Assembly: GCA_045534575.1 (NCBI GenBank)
Contig: JAZSJZ010000001.1
Coordinates: 124,001 to 188,000 of the forward strand
DNA from: UBA4636 sp045534575
Lineage (GTDB): Bacteria; Bacillota; Clostridia; Christensenellales; Borkfalkiaceae
Length of the DNA stretch: 64,000 bases
Direction of reading: 5' to 3'
Shown here: positions 9,253 through 18,177 of the stretch, piece by piece
Numbering within the stretch: position 1 is the stretch's first letter
Layout of the letters: the number at the start of each line of letters is the position of its first letter
Notes under the pieces: generated by a model
What the model was told of the DNA's origin: nothing
What the model saw: the letters and a program-made list of their open reading frames with translations, nothing else
Databases searched by the model: none
Program-made: the position numbers and the translations under genes

Positions 9253-9774
9253 TTAAATTTTAGTACGTTGCCCCAATTGTTGAATTATCCTTTTTATTTT
9301 TTTATGAGCCATCTGTGGCGAAAACCCTTTTTTATCTCCTATCTCTTTATATGTATATCCACTAAAAAAATATAAATAAATTAGCTCTTGTTCCTCTTTG
9401 TCTAATTTTTTTATCATTTCATATATATCTTGCTTATTATCAATCTCGTCAAAAATATTTTTTTCTTCAATTAAATTTTCACTAGCTAACTCAGTTTCAA
9501 AAAATTTTCTGTTTAAATCTAAAGCTTTTCTCTCTGCAATTTTACAAATCCAATTATATCCGTCCTTTGTGATATCAAACTGCGAAATACTTGCATTTAT
9601 TTGAATAAATGTTAACGATACAACATCATCAGCGTCGTTTTTATTTTTTAAATACTGATAAGCTACGATCTTTAATTTCTTATACAAAAGGTCAAATAGT
9701 TCCTTTAATGCATAATTATTCCCATTTTTAAATTTTAATAATAATTTGTTAACTTTTGTTTTTAATAACGACAT
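9253..9774 (-). CDS. RNA polymerase sigma-70 family (ECF-like) factor
   Basis: 173 aa. Region 2 is seen at YQYLKNKNDADDVVSLTF (residues about 38-55), and region 4 as a C-terminal helix-turn-helix (IYLYFFSGYTYKEIGDKKGFSPQMAHKKIKRI). An AAGGGGATG site precedes the ATG. First gene of a three-gene operon with the C39-like protein and the membrane protein. Likely autoregulated, but no promoter pair was identified. Confidence 0.85.
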   Translation of the reverse strand: MSLLKTKVNKLLLKFKNGNNYALKELFDLLYKKLKIVAYQYLKNKNDADDVVSLTFIQINASISQFDITKDGYNWICKIAERKALDLNRKFFETELASENLIEEKNIFDEIDNKQDIYEMIKKLDKEEQELIYLYFFSGYTYKEIGDKKGFSPQMAHKKIKRIIQQLGQRTKI

Positions 9775-9843
9775 TTCATCCCCTTAGTATGATTACTATA
9801 GCACAAATTTAGTTGTTTTTCAAATATTTCTACAAGGACAAAA

Positions 9844-10161
9844 TCATTTTTTCTTAATGGATACAATATGGTCAATGATTTGCATTATAGTTTTCTTATC
9901 AAGACCATCTAATTTTGACCATTTAATTAACAAATCATTTTGCTCGTCAGTTAATGTAGGATCAACTATATCCTTAAAAAATTGGAACAACGTAATGCCG
10001 TAAGCTAAGCAAATTTTCTCAAGAACGGGAATTGATGGAGCTTTATTTCTTCTAATTAAAGAATATATCGTTGATTCTGATATGTTTGAGTTTTTGCTTA
10101 ATTCATAATAACTCCAACCACGTTCTTCGTTTAATTGTTTAATTCTTTCTAAGATCGTCAT
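9844..10161 (-). CDS. XRE-family HTH regulator
   Basis: 105 aa. An N-terminal Cro/CI-type helix-turn-helix (ERIKQLNEERGWSYYELSKNSNISESTIYSLIRRNKAP, residues 5-42) and a short helical C-terminus, typical of small phage- or element-type repressors. It lies 70 nt upstream of the sigma gene and next to the left edge of the inovirus-like element, so it could belong to either. AAAGG lies unusually far (16 nt) from the ATG. Confidence 0.85.
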   Translation of the reverse strand: MTILERIKQLNEERGWSYYELSKNSNISESTIYSLIRRNKAPSIPVLEKICLAYGITLFQFFKDIVDPTLTDEQNDLLIKWSKLDGLDKKTIMQIIDHIVSIKKK

Positions 10162-10338
10162 AATTTTACTAATATTACCTTTATATTTTAAACTCTGTTT
10201 AAATTAGTATATATGATCAAACAGTCTCATATAAAATATTACGCACTATAATGTATGCTATGCAATTTCACAGTATCTTATCTATCACAACCCTAAAAAC
10301 AAAACAAAGTGAAACGTTATAAATTAACCCGTTTTACA

Positions 10339-10404
10339 GTTAGACACGCCCTTGTCTTGAAACGAGAGCGTCGCTTCGCTCCGCTCGACAAGGGCGTGTC
10401 TAAC
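10339..10404. repeat. 18-bp perfect inverted repeat with structured loop
   Basis: Arms 10339-10356 (GTTAGACACGCCCTTGTC) and 10387-10404 are exact reverse complements around a 30-nt loop that itself can pair (GAGCG with CGCTC). It is much more GC-rich than its flanks. Candidate packaging signal or origin hairpin of the inovirus-like element. Confidence 0.75.
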
Positions 10405-10437
10405 AAAACTAAAATAAACGTACCAAAATGGATAAAA

Positions 10438-10486
10438 CGCCTGAAGTTGGTTATCGCTAAACCGCTGATAACTCAACATTCAGGCG
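10438..10486 (-). terminator. Long compound hairpin after the initiator gene
   Basis: CGCCTGAA (10438-10445) pairs with TTCAGGCG (10479-10486), and GTTG+GTTATC pairs with GATAAC+CAAC inside. T runs flank both sides (GTTTTATC leftward, CTTTTTTG rightward). Likely terminator of the leftward operon; the extended shape would also suit an ssDNA signal. Confidence 0.7.
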
Positions 10487-10518
10487 CTTTTTTGTTCCTA
10501 CCATAATTCGCCATTTTG

Positions 10519-11589
10519 TTAACTGTTTGCTTTGCGAATAATTTTTTTAGTTTTTTCGTCACTTATTTGCCCTAAATACTCACCTTCTTCAAAACAAGAA
10601 AAGTCGTCGAACAAGATCACCTTATTATCTTCTTCGTTCAACTTAGTTATTACGTCATCATCTAAAATATCAGTAACGTAATACATCGGAAGTCCACGAG
10701 AATAAACTATCCTTTCTTCGGTCTTAGTTATGTATTTTAGCAAATATTCTAACACGTTGCTATACCTTATTGCGTTTTGGTCTATTTCTTGAAAATCGCT
10801 TCTTCCAAATCTCTTATTAAAATAAGTGTTTTGCATCGACGTTTGAATACGCTTTGTTACTATAGAATAATCTTTTACTTCCACGATCTCCCCCGGCATA
10901 GTTCCTTGTGGGATATTAAACAACCCGTGAAAATGAACTCTGCCTTTTGGGGAACGCTCCCACACGCCCATATAGGTCCAACCTTTCTTTGAGTGCATAT
11001 TATTTAAATAACTCATAAGTTTTTTCTTGAAACTCTCTGGCGTATGTAGCTTTTCGTCGTAAGTAAAAGTCGCAAAATAATTAAACGTATTAAGATAGGC
11101 TTTCCTCAAAAACCTACGTTTTCTGTCAAGCATAGACCTAAACTTGCAATCAAGTTTATGATTAACGTAGAGCATAGTGCTTTCATCGCTCTTAAAAAAC
11201 TTTCGCAAATGCTTTTTTAGAAAATTTTCCTTTTCTTTACGCCCTTTGCTTATACATTGCGAGTAAAAATTTTCAAACTCTTTCGAGAGCGTTGTCGTCC
11301 TCGTAGTTTCCTTATCTTTTTGTTGCTCCTTCGCCTTAATTTCGCTTTCTTCAGCCTTCAAAATCATATCTATGAGATTGTCATCATAAGGCTTTGTTTT
11401 GTCGGCTAAATCGCTCCTTTTAGGCGTTTGGACAACTTCTTCTATCGCTTCACCATCTTCGCTGACAACGCTCCTTAACAATATTTCTTTTTCTTTATGT
11501 TTCGGGCGAGATTTTTTAATACCATTTGTATGCGGAATTGCAATATAATGGCTGCCATCATGATAGACCTTTGCTTCTTCATACGGCAT
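10519..11589 (-). CDS. HUH-type rolling-circle replication initiator
   Basis: 356 aa. The HUH motif is H219-F-H221 in GRVHFHGLFNIP, and the tyrosine motif is EYLLKYIT with Y282 and Y286. Residues about 165-210 carry the conserved NYFATFTYDEKL segment that precedes the HUH in phage and plasmid Rep proteins. The first 130 residues are charged and of unknown role. It would nick and re-join the replication origin of a ssDNA or plasmid-like genome. Last gene of the leftward operon, with a GGAGAG ribosome site; the nick site itself is not known. Confidence 0.85.
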   Translation of the reverse strand: MPYEEAKVYHDGSHYIAIPHTNGIKKSRPKHKEKEILLRSVVSEDGEAIEEVVQTPKRSDLADKTKPYDDNLIDMILKAEESEIKAKEQQKDKETTRTTTLSKEFENFYSQCISKGRKEKENFLKKHLRKFFKSDESTMLYVNHKLDCKFRSMLDRKRRFLRKAYLNTFNYFATFTYDEKLHTPESFKKKLMSYLNNMHSKKGWTYMGVWERSPKGRVHFHGLFNIPQGTMPGEIVEVKDYSIVTKRIQTSMQNTYFNKRFGRSDFQEIDQNAIRYSNVLEYLLKYITKTEERIVYSRGLPMYYVTDILDDDVITKLNEEDNKVILFDDFSCFEEGEYLGQISDEKTKKIIRKANS

Positions 11590-11624
11590 AAAACTCTCCT
11601 TACTTTTTATTTTTCGTCAGTTAT

Positions 11625-13802
11625 TTAGTTTTGCTCGGAATCATTGCTGGCGTTCAAAAAGCCCGAGAAGATATCGCTGATAAAATAACTGTTCTGTTGC
11701 AATAATTCATACATCGTTGCTTTTTCAGTTTCATATTCTGGTAAATCATCAATACCATACTTCGACATTAACGCCTTTAAAGTAAAGAAATCACTATAAC
11801 AGTCAGTTGAAAATCTTTTACTATAAATTTTCTTGTTCATTAAATAGTAATAGTTTCTCTTTATCTTTCCGTCTTGCGTTCCTTCTTCTATCTTTGTCCT
11901 TACCGCAGAATAACCAAACTGATTATACACTCGCTCATAATGACTATGAATCATTGTTACAAGCTTTTTGAACGAATACATAAATAATGTATTATCAGCT
12001 CGAACATAGCGATACCTATAATACAATTCGTTAAATTTGTTATAAATTATTTCGTGAATTAGTCCCCCCAACGCAAAAAACGGTAAACACAATTTATTGT
12101 CACCACCATCTACGTTGGTTATTATTTGACAAAGCTCCCTTGCATCAGCTCCCCAACTTGCTGCTCTTTGCTCGTCGGTTATTACTTTTACAAACGGATA
12201 ATTGTCAACAGTTGCACTATGTCGAACCATTTTCAACCAATGGTTAAACAAGTCGTTCTTTTGATTTGTTTCATTTGCCTTCTTTTTCTTTTCAAGGTTC
12301 TCTAAATTGTTGCCACGCTCCTTTCCAATCTCCGTTAAATTTATAACGCCAAACTCAAAACTGTCCTTATATTTATTATCTTCCACGACTTTTCTTCCAA
12401 GCCTTAAACTATCGAAGTCTAATATATGAGAATGTCTTGAATATGCGTCTATAAGGCGACTATCACGCCTAAAGAACCCACTATTCCACATAGGAAAGTT
12501 TCCTAAACTTCTTAAAACTGCATCCGTTCTTATTGAATAATTAGAAATTATTAGCGAACTTTGAACTATGTAAATGAAGTATAATTGTGCGTAGTTTTCA
12601 ATCGTTTCCCAAACGTTTATAATGCGTAGTTTATCATCATATTCTAAACCGTAACGCTCGTAATCGTAATCAAAAATTTTTGCTTTGCACCCGTTCTTTT
12701 GCCAACGCAACTTTTTCTTTTTTACATACTTTCGGCAAGTCGCTAAATTATATACTTGATGATTGCTAATTGCAGTTTTTAGTGCGTTCTCTAAGTTGAT
12801 CCACGGAAAGAAAGGAAACCTTAAATCGTTTTCTAAAATCTTTTCAAAAGCCTTATCTCTAAGCATTGCTTCCTGAGAAAGAGCCATATCGGATATCGTG
12901 GTCGTTTTTTTCATACCCATCGTTCCACATACCATATACACAATAGGTCTTGCGTTTATAAAACCCCTATTCTTTCTTTCCATATGATTCAACATTTTAT
13001 ACGCAATATTCTTACGCATATGAAGAAAAATGCAAAAGGCTATTATGCACCAAACAAAAACAGGAACAAAATCTATCAATGAAGATAAATCTTTTAACAG
13101 CTTTACTATTTGAACGTAAATATTTGCAATATCAAGTGATACAACGAAATACAAATAAAACGCCAAAAATTCTATCACGATAGACATCAAATTGAAAGCA
13201 TAAGAAAAAATCATTACCCAGATTATAAAATAAGCCTTATTTTCTTTTATAAACTCAATAAACAAAACCATCCACGTCTTAATAGGGATATATGTATATT
13301 TGGCTATAACTTTTGTAACTTTCAACGGAATACTATCTTTGTTATACTTGTTGTTTTGACTTTCAAAATAGTGCTTAAAATAGAGAACTGTCGCCAAAAT
13401 AAACGGTAAAACTATCAACATTATTTTGGTAAAGTTATAAGCCCCTTTTAGAAATATTTTTAGATAACTTTTAACGTATTTTATATCAACGAACATTTCC
13501 CAATATCTTTCCCAATTACTCTTTAGAACCTCAACGTTTTCAGGAATTTTTATCGGCAAATCAATAGGAACGTCGTTAAACAATTTAGAATAATCTTTTA
13601 CCGTAGGCACAAATCTTCCACCGTCAAAAAAAAGCTCGTCAACGTAGTATCCACAAGACGCTCCGAAATCCTTGATGCTCTCGATAAGCCTACCGAAAGC
13701 ATCAGGAAAAACGAAGATTGCAAATGCCACAAAGCCGAGAGTTATTATCAAACAAAGATAATGCCTATAATTTATTCTTCGAAGTGCTTTTATTAGCTTC
13801 AT
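11625..13802 (-). CDS. Zot-like (gpI) morphogenesis ATPase with multi-pass N-terminus
   Basis: 725 aa. The N-terminal 275 residues hold about five or six transmembrane helices. A P-loop then follows: GTMGMKKTT (residues 293-301) after the strand IVYMVC. The Walker B is FVKVITDEQ with D543-E544, then RAASWGADAREL, similar to the Zot family. In inoviruses this inner-membrane ATPase drives virion extrusion. The membrane part lies before the ATPase, unlike M13 gpI, where it follows. The ATG overlaps the TGA of a 30-aa gene (ATGA). FtsK/TcpA-type conjugation ATPases are the main alternative, but no VirB4 or relaxase is present. Confidence 0.75.
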   Translation of the reverse strand: MKLIKALRRINYRHYLCLIITLGFVAFAIFVFPDAFGRLIESIKDFGASCGYYVDELFFDGGRFVPTVKDYSKLFNDVPIDLPIKIPENVEVLKSNWERYWEMFVDIKYVKSYLKIFLKGAYNFTKIMLIVLPFILATVLYFKHYFESQNNKYNKDSIPLKVTKVIAKYTYIPIKTWMVLFIEFIKENKAYFIIWVMIFSYAFNLMSIVIEFLAFYLYFVVSLDIANIYVQIVKLLKDLSSLIDFVPVFVWCIIAFCIFLHMRKNIAYKMLNHMERKNRGFINARPIVYMVCGTMGMKKTTTISDMALSQEAMLRDKAFEKILENDLRFPFFPWINLENALKTAISNHQVYNLATCRKYVKKKKLRWQKNGCKAKIFDYDYERYGLEYDDKLRIINVWETIENYAQLYFIYIVQSSLIISNYSIRTDAVLRSLGNFPMWNSGFFRRDSRLIDAYSRHSHILDFDSLRLGRKVVEDNKYKDSFEFGVINLTEIGKERGNNLENLEKKKKANETNQKNDLFNHWLKMVRHSATVDNYPFVKVITDEQRAASWGADARELCQIITNVDGGDNKLCLPFFALGGLIHEIIYNKFNELYYRYRYVRADNTLFMYSFKKLVTMIHSHYERVYNQFGYSAVRTKIEEGTQDGKIKRNYYYLMNKKIYSKRFSTDCYSDFFTLKALMSKYGIDDLPEYETEKATMYELLQQNSYFISDIFSGFLNASNDSEQN

Positions 13803-13891
13803 AGTTTACCCCCTATATAGAAGAAATATCCTACAAACAAAAGCAAAAGTCCACCTATAAGCACTTTAATTAAGTTTTTTAGTATCTTCAT
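13799..13891 (-). CDS. 30-aa single-helix membrane peptide (minor coat candidate)
   Basis: Reads MKILKNLIKVLIGGLLLL then FVGYFFYIGGKL: a basic start, one transmembrane helix and no signal peptide. The stop TGA overlaps the ATG of the Zot-like gene and a GGAAGG site lies upstream, which supports a real gene. Size and hydrophobicity resemble the signal-less small virion proteins of filamentous phages (pVII/pIX class); it lies where pVI would be. Function is inferred from context only. Confidence 0.65.
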   Translation of the reverse strand: MKILKNLIKVLIGGLLLLFVGYFFYIGGKL

Positions 13892-13922
13892 AACGCTCTT
13901 TTACCTTCCTTTTTGCTACTTT

Positions 13923-15902
13923 TTAATCATCTTTAAAGTCCTTATCTTGCTTGTCCTCTTTAGACAATTCACCTTTATCAATTAACTCGGCAATCCCTTT
14001 CACAGCCTTTACAGGAAGCATTACTACCCAAGCAATTCCTTTTGCTATATACGGAAGCACAGGCCATAAGATTATAATAAGCACAATCACCGCTATAATC
14101 GCCAAAATTATCACCCAAGGTTTTCCATCGCCTTCAGTTATTATTGGCGACGTGCCATCGTGAATAATATCTATTGGCGACATAACAACAGGAATTACAG
14201 TTTTTACGTTATCTTTAGTAAAGGTTACGTCTATAATATCAAAATCAAGGTTAACCGTTTGTTGGAAAAAATAGGCGTTAGTATCTACTTCGCTCCAAGA
14301 ATCAATACCTAAAAAACTACTTATCTTTAATAACGACGCTTCTTGAGCTATATAATCACTTACTTGATAACGGAATAAATAAACCGTATTATTAACGTTT
14401 TGAACTGAATTGCAAAAGGCTTTTAGTTCTTCACAATCGTTTTCTCCCACAAACAACCTTTTGGATATTTGTGCATTAGTCCCTTCTAAATCTTTGGTCT
14501 TATCTATCGCTTGAATAGCCTTTATTCCATTAAACGCATCGCTATAGTCTGTTTCTGAATAATTCCCCCAAATTTCTTGCCAGAAATTTTGTGAAATTAT
14601 TTTATTCGTCAGATTATACTCTGCCGTTGACTCAATATTGATATCCGTAAACTCACTATCTACGCTCGCAAAGATTGCCTTGCTATACTTATCGTTTACA
14701 AGTTCACCCCCAAATTTCGTCGCACTATCTAACATAGCTTTAGTTATTTCTTCAGAAGTAACAGTGTAAGTATCGGCGCTGTTATCTTTTACCCCAGAAT
14801 TAAAAATCATATACAAAGCATCTAACTGCGAACCATACTCTGAACGAGTAAACTTATAGAAAGCATTAGGCGAATAGCAATTATAATCATACCCAACTTT
14901 ATAAAAATCAGTGGTAACTAGACCAGAACCTGCAGACCAACCGTAAGAATAAGCCCCTGCATAAGCATAGGTTAAGTTGGCGTTACCATTTCCAACGTTA
15001 ACGCCAAGCCAACTATCGCTAATCGTTTTAAACGCTTCTTGATTTCCCGTTACGATAGCTGGTTTTGTAACCGCATTTAGCCACGTTGCATGAACCGCCG
15101 TCATTTCACCGTATTCTTTAATCATTGAATTAGGAACGGCAAAATATACACTATGCAAACTGTCCTGAGTATATTGATTCTTTCCGTTAGCACCTTCTGG
15201 GCGATAATAAGTTGGATTAACCTTCAAACTCAAAGTATCACTAATTCCATCAACAGTTGAAGATAACGTGCTACTTGTCGCACTTGGCGGACCATAGTCC
15301 TTTGCAAAGCCTGTATATGTATATTTCGTTGCACACTTATATTCAGTTACTTCAGAACCTACACATAATTCATAACCGCTTACCTCGTATACTCTAGCGT
15401 TTTGCTTTACGTTGCTTAGTATTGCGTTTCTTTGAGCAAGATTTAATTTTACTTTAAACTTATAGAACAAGCCTTCGTAACCAATTTCATTTGTATAGTT
15501 TAGAAAGGTTAATTCATACTTTTCAAAGTTTCCCGTCTCCCCTACACGCAACTGAATTTTGTTTCTGTTAGAACTTACGTTAAACTCTTTTCCTTGCGGA
15601 TTATATATGTAAATATACAAGGCATAATTATCTTGCATCGAAGATTTAAACGAATAACAATATTCCAAAAAACTTATAAGCTTTGGCGTGCCTTTTTCAT
15701 CAAACGGATAATTTGCTAAGTCAAATTTTTGACCGTTTAAAGTCGAGCCTTCCAAGTCTTGAATTACTGTAGATTTTTCAAAATTGTTGTCTGTTGAAGC
15801 ATATGCAATATTACCATTTCGTGGGGAGAATAAACTCCCCACTATTAGCATAAAACAAGCAAAAAGAACCCCGATTTTTTTAGATAAAGTCATATTAACC
15901 AT
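13923..15902 (-). CDS. Large secreted, C-terminally anchored protein (pIII/adsorption-like)
   Basis: 659 aa. A signal peptide (residues about 5-35, ending near AYAS), a long beta-rich extracellular region with many Tyr/Thr/Asn, a C-terminal transmembrane helix (WVIILAIIAVIVLIIILWPVL) and a second hydrophobic or amphipathic stretch, then an acidic tail. No sequence family recognised. Position just before the Zot-like gene and the topology fit an inovirus adsorption protein. A GGGGG site 8 nt before the first ATG supports this start. Confidence 0.65.
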   Translation of the reverse strand: MVNMTLSKKIGVLFACFMLIVGSLFSPRNGNIAYASTDNNFEKSTVIQDLEGSTLNGQKFDLANYPFDEKGTPKLISFLEYCYSFKSSMQDNYALYIYIYNPQGKEFNVSSNRNKIQLRVGETGNFEKYELTFLNYTNEIGYEGLFYKFKVKLNLAQRNAILSNVKQNARVYEVSGYELCVGSEVTEYKCATKYTYTGFAKDYGPPSATSSTLSSTVDGISDTLSLKVNPTYYRPEGANGKNQYTQDSLHSVYFAVPNSMIKEYGEMTAVHATWLNAVTKPAIVTGNQEAFKTISDSWLGVNVGNGNANLTYAYAGAYSYGWSAGSGLVTTDFYKVGYDYNCYSPNAFYKFTRSEYGSQLDALYMIFNSGVKDNSADTYTVTSEEITKAMLDSATKFGGELVNDKYSKAIFASVDSEFTDINIESTAEYNLTNKIISQNFWQEIWGNYSETDYSDAFNGIKAIQAIDKTKDLEGTNAQISKRLFVGENDCEELKAFCNSVQNVNNTVYLFRYQVSDYIAQEASLLKISSFLGIDSWSEVDTNAYFFQQTVNLDFDIIDVTFTKDNVKTVIPVVMSPIDIIHDGTSPIITEGDGKPWVIILAIIAVIVLIIILWPVLPYIAKGIAWVVMLPVKAVKGIAELIDKGELSKEDKQDKDFKDD

Positions 15903-15920
15903 AATAAAAACCCCCTAAAA

Positions 15921-15933
15921 ATCGACTTATAGG
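15921..15933 (-). repeat. Copy of the CCTATAAGTCGAT motif inside the provirus
   Basis: On the minus strand it reads CCTATAAGTCGAT, followed by TTTTAGGGGG, the ribosome site of the 659-aa gene. Same core as the chromosomal intergenic copies elsewhere in the window. Confidence 0.5.
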
Positions 15934-15934
15934 C

Positions 15935-16588
15935 TTAGTAACAGTTAATTCCGTAAATTACAAGTCTGTTTGAAGAAGACTTTAACACACAAGATTTACC
16001 TGCTCCTAAAGTGAATGTAACCTTGTAAGGCTGACCGAGTTCGCAAGTCTTATTTCCCGTATCACCACTTAACTTAATAGCCTTACCTGTATCATCAAAA
16101 ACACCAATAGCGCTTTCAGTTGCTAACACCGAACCGCCTTTTGCATAATACAGGTCGTCTGCTTTAGTTAAACCATAACCGTCGGTGACAGTAAAATATA
16201 AATCAAAAGTCTTTCCTTCTTCTGCTCGGTTAGTTAAGTTCCAAACAGGTGTGCTACCATTTAAAACAATCAAGTGACTAAAAGTCGTTCCATCATCGGC
16301 AGGTAGAGATGAAATTGAAGTAACGCCATCTTTCTCATAAGCAACTTCATATACGTCAGCAAAGGCACTTGACCATAAACTAAAGTTTTTGCACGTGTAA
16401 ATTTGAACACCATCATCAACCCTACTAAATATCTTGTCTTTTACCTTGTCGGCAGTAAATTCGATGCCCGGATCAATATCTAGTGCATCTGCAATATTAT
16501 CTTTATATTTAATGAATAGCGATAACGCCAAACCTAAAATTAAAACGATAATAGCTATGTAAATAATAATTGTGATTTTCTTTGTCAT
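15935..16588 (-). CDS. Membrane-anchored beta-rich protein of the provirus
   Basis: 217 aa. One N-terminal transmembrane helix (IYIAIIVLILGLALSLFI, about residues 8-25) followed by an extracellular, probably beta-sheet domain with five Cys and many Gly/Thr/Asp. No family recognised. AGGGGGAA site before the ATG. It sits between two other anchored proteins, so a virion or surface role is inferred. Confidence 0.65.
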   Translation of the reverse strand: MTKKITIIIYIAIIVLILGLALSLFIKYKDNIADALDIDPGIEFTADKVKDKIFSRVDDGVQIYTCKNFSLWSSAFADVYEVAYEKDGVTSISSLPADDGTTFSHLIVLNGSTPVWNLTNRAEEGKTFDLYFTVTDGYGLTKADDLYYAKGGSVLATESAIGVFDDTGKAIKLSGDTGNKTCELGQPYKVTFTLGAGKSCVLKSSSNRLVIYGINCY

Positions 16589-16606
16589 TTTATATTCCCC
16601 CTTGTT

Positions 16607-17449
16607 TTATTCCCAACTATCCCAATCGTCATAGTCGTCATAGTCGTCATAATCTTCATAATCGTCGTTTGGTTTCTTTTTAAAAACCTTTAAACAAATC
16701 ATTATAATTACAAATACTAAAGTTAGACCTAAAGCAGTTCCGATTAAGATTTTAATTGTCTTTTTAGCATCAAAAGTAGGGCTATCAGTCGATAAATCGC
16801 TGTTTTCACCGTTTTCAACGCTTGAGTTTTCGCCTGTACCAGCCCCCGTTTGAGTGTTATCTTCCACCGACGTCGAAGGCGTTTCAGAAGAAGTGTTTTC
16901 GTTAGGCGTTGTTGTTGGCTCAATATATTCAGCTACCGTTATTTCACATAAATTTACTGCACTATTGAAAGTTAGATAATATGCACCAGCTTCCATTACT
17001 GGGCTTGTTGCTCCTACATACTCATTAGCAGTTTCATACGTTGCAATAATGGTATCGTTAGTCGTATATTTAGGTTCACTACCTAACGCTACGTAAGTTT
17101 TTGTGCTACTGTTTGACGCTCCAACCACATACATTGTAAAATCATAATCAATTTCAAAAAGTATATATTTTGAAGTTGAAGAATTACCGCCAGATGGCGC
17201 ACATAACTTATATTCTTTATTGTTGACAACAACGTTCGATAAAGATTTTGTAGAAGTTGAATAACCGTAAACGGTCATATCTACGTTTTCGTCAAAAGCA
17301 CTTGTTAAACCAGAAGCCACAGCGCTTGTGTCATATAACGTAACAGCTTTTGCTTCACTTGCTAAACAATAAGTTGTCGGTATCATAAAAGCCATAAATA
17401 AGGCGATTATCGACACAAAAATAGATAAAATTGATAGTTTCTTCGTCAT
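16607..17449 (-). CDS. Secreted protein with C-terminal anchor and acidic tail
   Basis: 280 aa. A signal peptide (cleavage near YCLASEA), a beta-rich domain to about residue 180, a Thr/Ser/Glu/Asn-rich linker, a transmembrane helix (IKILIGTALGLTLVFVIIMICL) and a cytosolic tail of repeated D-D-Y (four DDYDDYDD-like units). First gene after an internal terminator, hence likely the first late/structural gene. Unknown family. GGAGAATATT site precedes the ATG. Confidence 0.65.
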   Translation of the reverse strand: MTKKLSILSIFVSIIALFMAFMIPTTYCLASEAKAVTLYDTSAVASGLTSAFDENVDMTVYGYSTSTKSLSNVVVNNKEYKLCAPSGGNSSTSKYILFEIDYDFTMYVVGASNSSTKTYVALGSEPKYTTNDTIIATYETANEYVGATSPVMEAGAYYLTFNSAVNLCEITVAEYIEPTTTPNENTSSETPSTSVEDNTQTGAGTGENSSVENGENSDLSTDSPTFDAKKTIKILIGTALGLTLVFVIIMICLKVFKKKPNDDYEDYDDYDDYDDWDSWE

Positions 17450-17474
17450 AATATTCTCCTTTTAATAATGAAAA

Positions 17475-17502
17475 ATCCTGTGACGATTTTTCGCCACAGG
17501 AT
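17475..17502 (-). terminator. Internal terminator between early and structural genes
   Basis: ATCCTGTG and CACAGGAT arms around a 12-nt loop, followed on the minus strand by TTTT. It lies between the ssDNA-binding-like gene and the first surface-protein gene, as the central terminator does in filamentous phages. Confidence 0.7.
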
Positions 17503-17514
17503 CTAATTGCTTAA

Positions 17515-17868
17515 TTATCTTATAAGCATTTTAAGTAGCGATTTGTCTGATGCTCTGTTTGGTCTAATAGCACACTCGTAAATCTCGCCATCTTCGTCTT
17601 CAGAGTAAACGCTATAAGAATTACCCTTAATTACTTCACCGTCGTTAGATTTCATTTCAAATGGTGTCACCTTTAACTTTGCTTTCGTATTGCCGTTAAA
17701 TACGATATCTAATACCGTATAACCGCCTACGTCTGGTGGAGTTACACCAATTCTTACGTTCTGTCCTCTAACAGTGCCTTGAATGAAGTATGAAAAGTAT
17801 TCTTTACCATCTTTTTCAAACACTTCTCTTTCTACCATAATTGTTGATTCGGTTGCTTTATTTGCCAT
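17515..17868 (-). CDS. Small acidic protein, possible ssDNA-binding (gpV-like)
   Basis: 117 aa, predicted mostly beta strands (EREVFEKDGKEYFSYFIQGTVRG; VRIGVTPPDVGGYTVLDIVF), consistent with an OB-like fold, and with a short basic C-terminus. No clear sequence family. Its size and place upstream of the surface genes match the ssDNA-binding gpV of inoviruses. Role by position; not proven. AGGGGGA site present. Confidence 0.55.
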   Translation of the reverse strand: MANKATESTIMVEREVFEKDGKEYFSYFIQGTVRGQNVRIGVTPPDVGGYTVLDIVFNGNTKAKLKVTPFEMKSNDGEVIKGNSYSVYSEDEDGEIYECAIRPNRASDKSLLKMLIR

Positions 17869-17886
17869 TTTTCTTTTCCCCCTTAA

Positions 17887-18177
17887 TTACTTTTTACCTT
17901 TAATTTTAGAAATAGCACGAGCTTCTTCTTTAGTCTTACCTTCGTTCAACGCTTTCTTATATTTATACAAGCCTGCGTGGTCTGACTGACAAAGAAGGTA
18001 ACCCGAACGAAGACCTTTTTGATAATCATCTAATTCGTGATTTTCCTTTGGACCACGTTGGTGAACTTTCGCCTTACGTTCTTCTGCATAACCTTTTGCT
18101 CGAACGCCCGGTTTAATCCAACGTCTTTCGTTATAATTTCTTTTTGAAGTTTGAGCTTCAGTAGATTTCTTTGCCAT
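17887..18177 (-). CDS. Small basic protein of the provirus
   Basis: 96 aa, very rich in Lys/Arg, no transmembrane helix, no recognised domain; has two helical stretches (DDYQKGLRSGYLLCQSDHAGL; KKALNEGKTKEEARAISK). Likely binds nucleic acid or has a regulatory role. AAGGAGAATT site. It lies 18 nt upstream of the ssDNA-binding-like gene in the same operon. Confidence 0.6.
   Translation of the reverse strand: MAKKSTEAQTSKRNYNERRWIKPGVRAKGYAEERKAKVHQRGPKENHELDDYQKGLRSGYLLCQSDHAGLYKYKKALNEGKTKEEARAISKIKGKK

Larger units (their letters stand above)
10162..10518. other. Intergenic region with two large hairpins
   Basis: 357 bp without a supported gene, between the XRE gene and the replication initiator gene. 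It contains the 18-bp inverted repeat (10339-10404), the hairpin at 10438-10486 and AT-rich DNA at 10190-10270. In filamentous phages the intergenic region beside the replication gene holds the packaging signal and origins, so this is the best place to look for them here. Confidence 0.55.

Noticed and set aside
10244..10268. dif-like word (15 of 23 with E. coli dif) left of the provirus
   Set aside because: No second copy at the right end, no Xer gene in view, and the element carries its own serine recombinase; the match may be chance in AT-rich DNA.
10309..10506. Open frame of 65 codons on plus across the provirus hairpins
   Set aside because: It runs through the perfect inverted repeat and terminator hairpin, has no ribosome site and no protein-like composition.
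10519..17868. Conjugative element (ICE) instead of phage
   Set aside because: There is no VirB4, MOB relaxase or coupling set; the small HUH Rep with Zot-like ATPase and anchored surface proteins fits an inovirus better. Not fully excluded.
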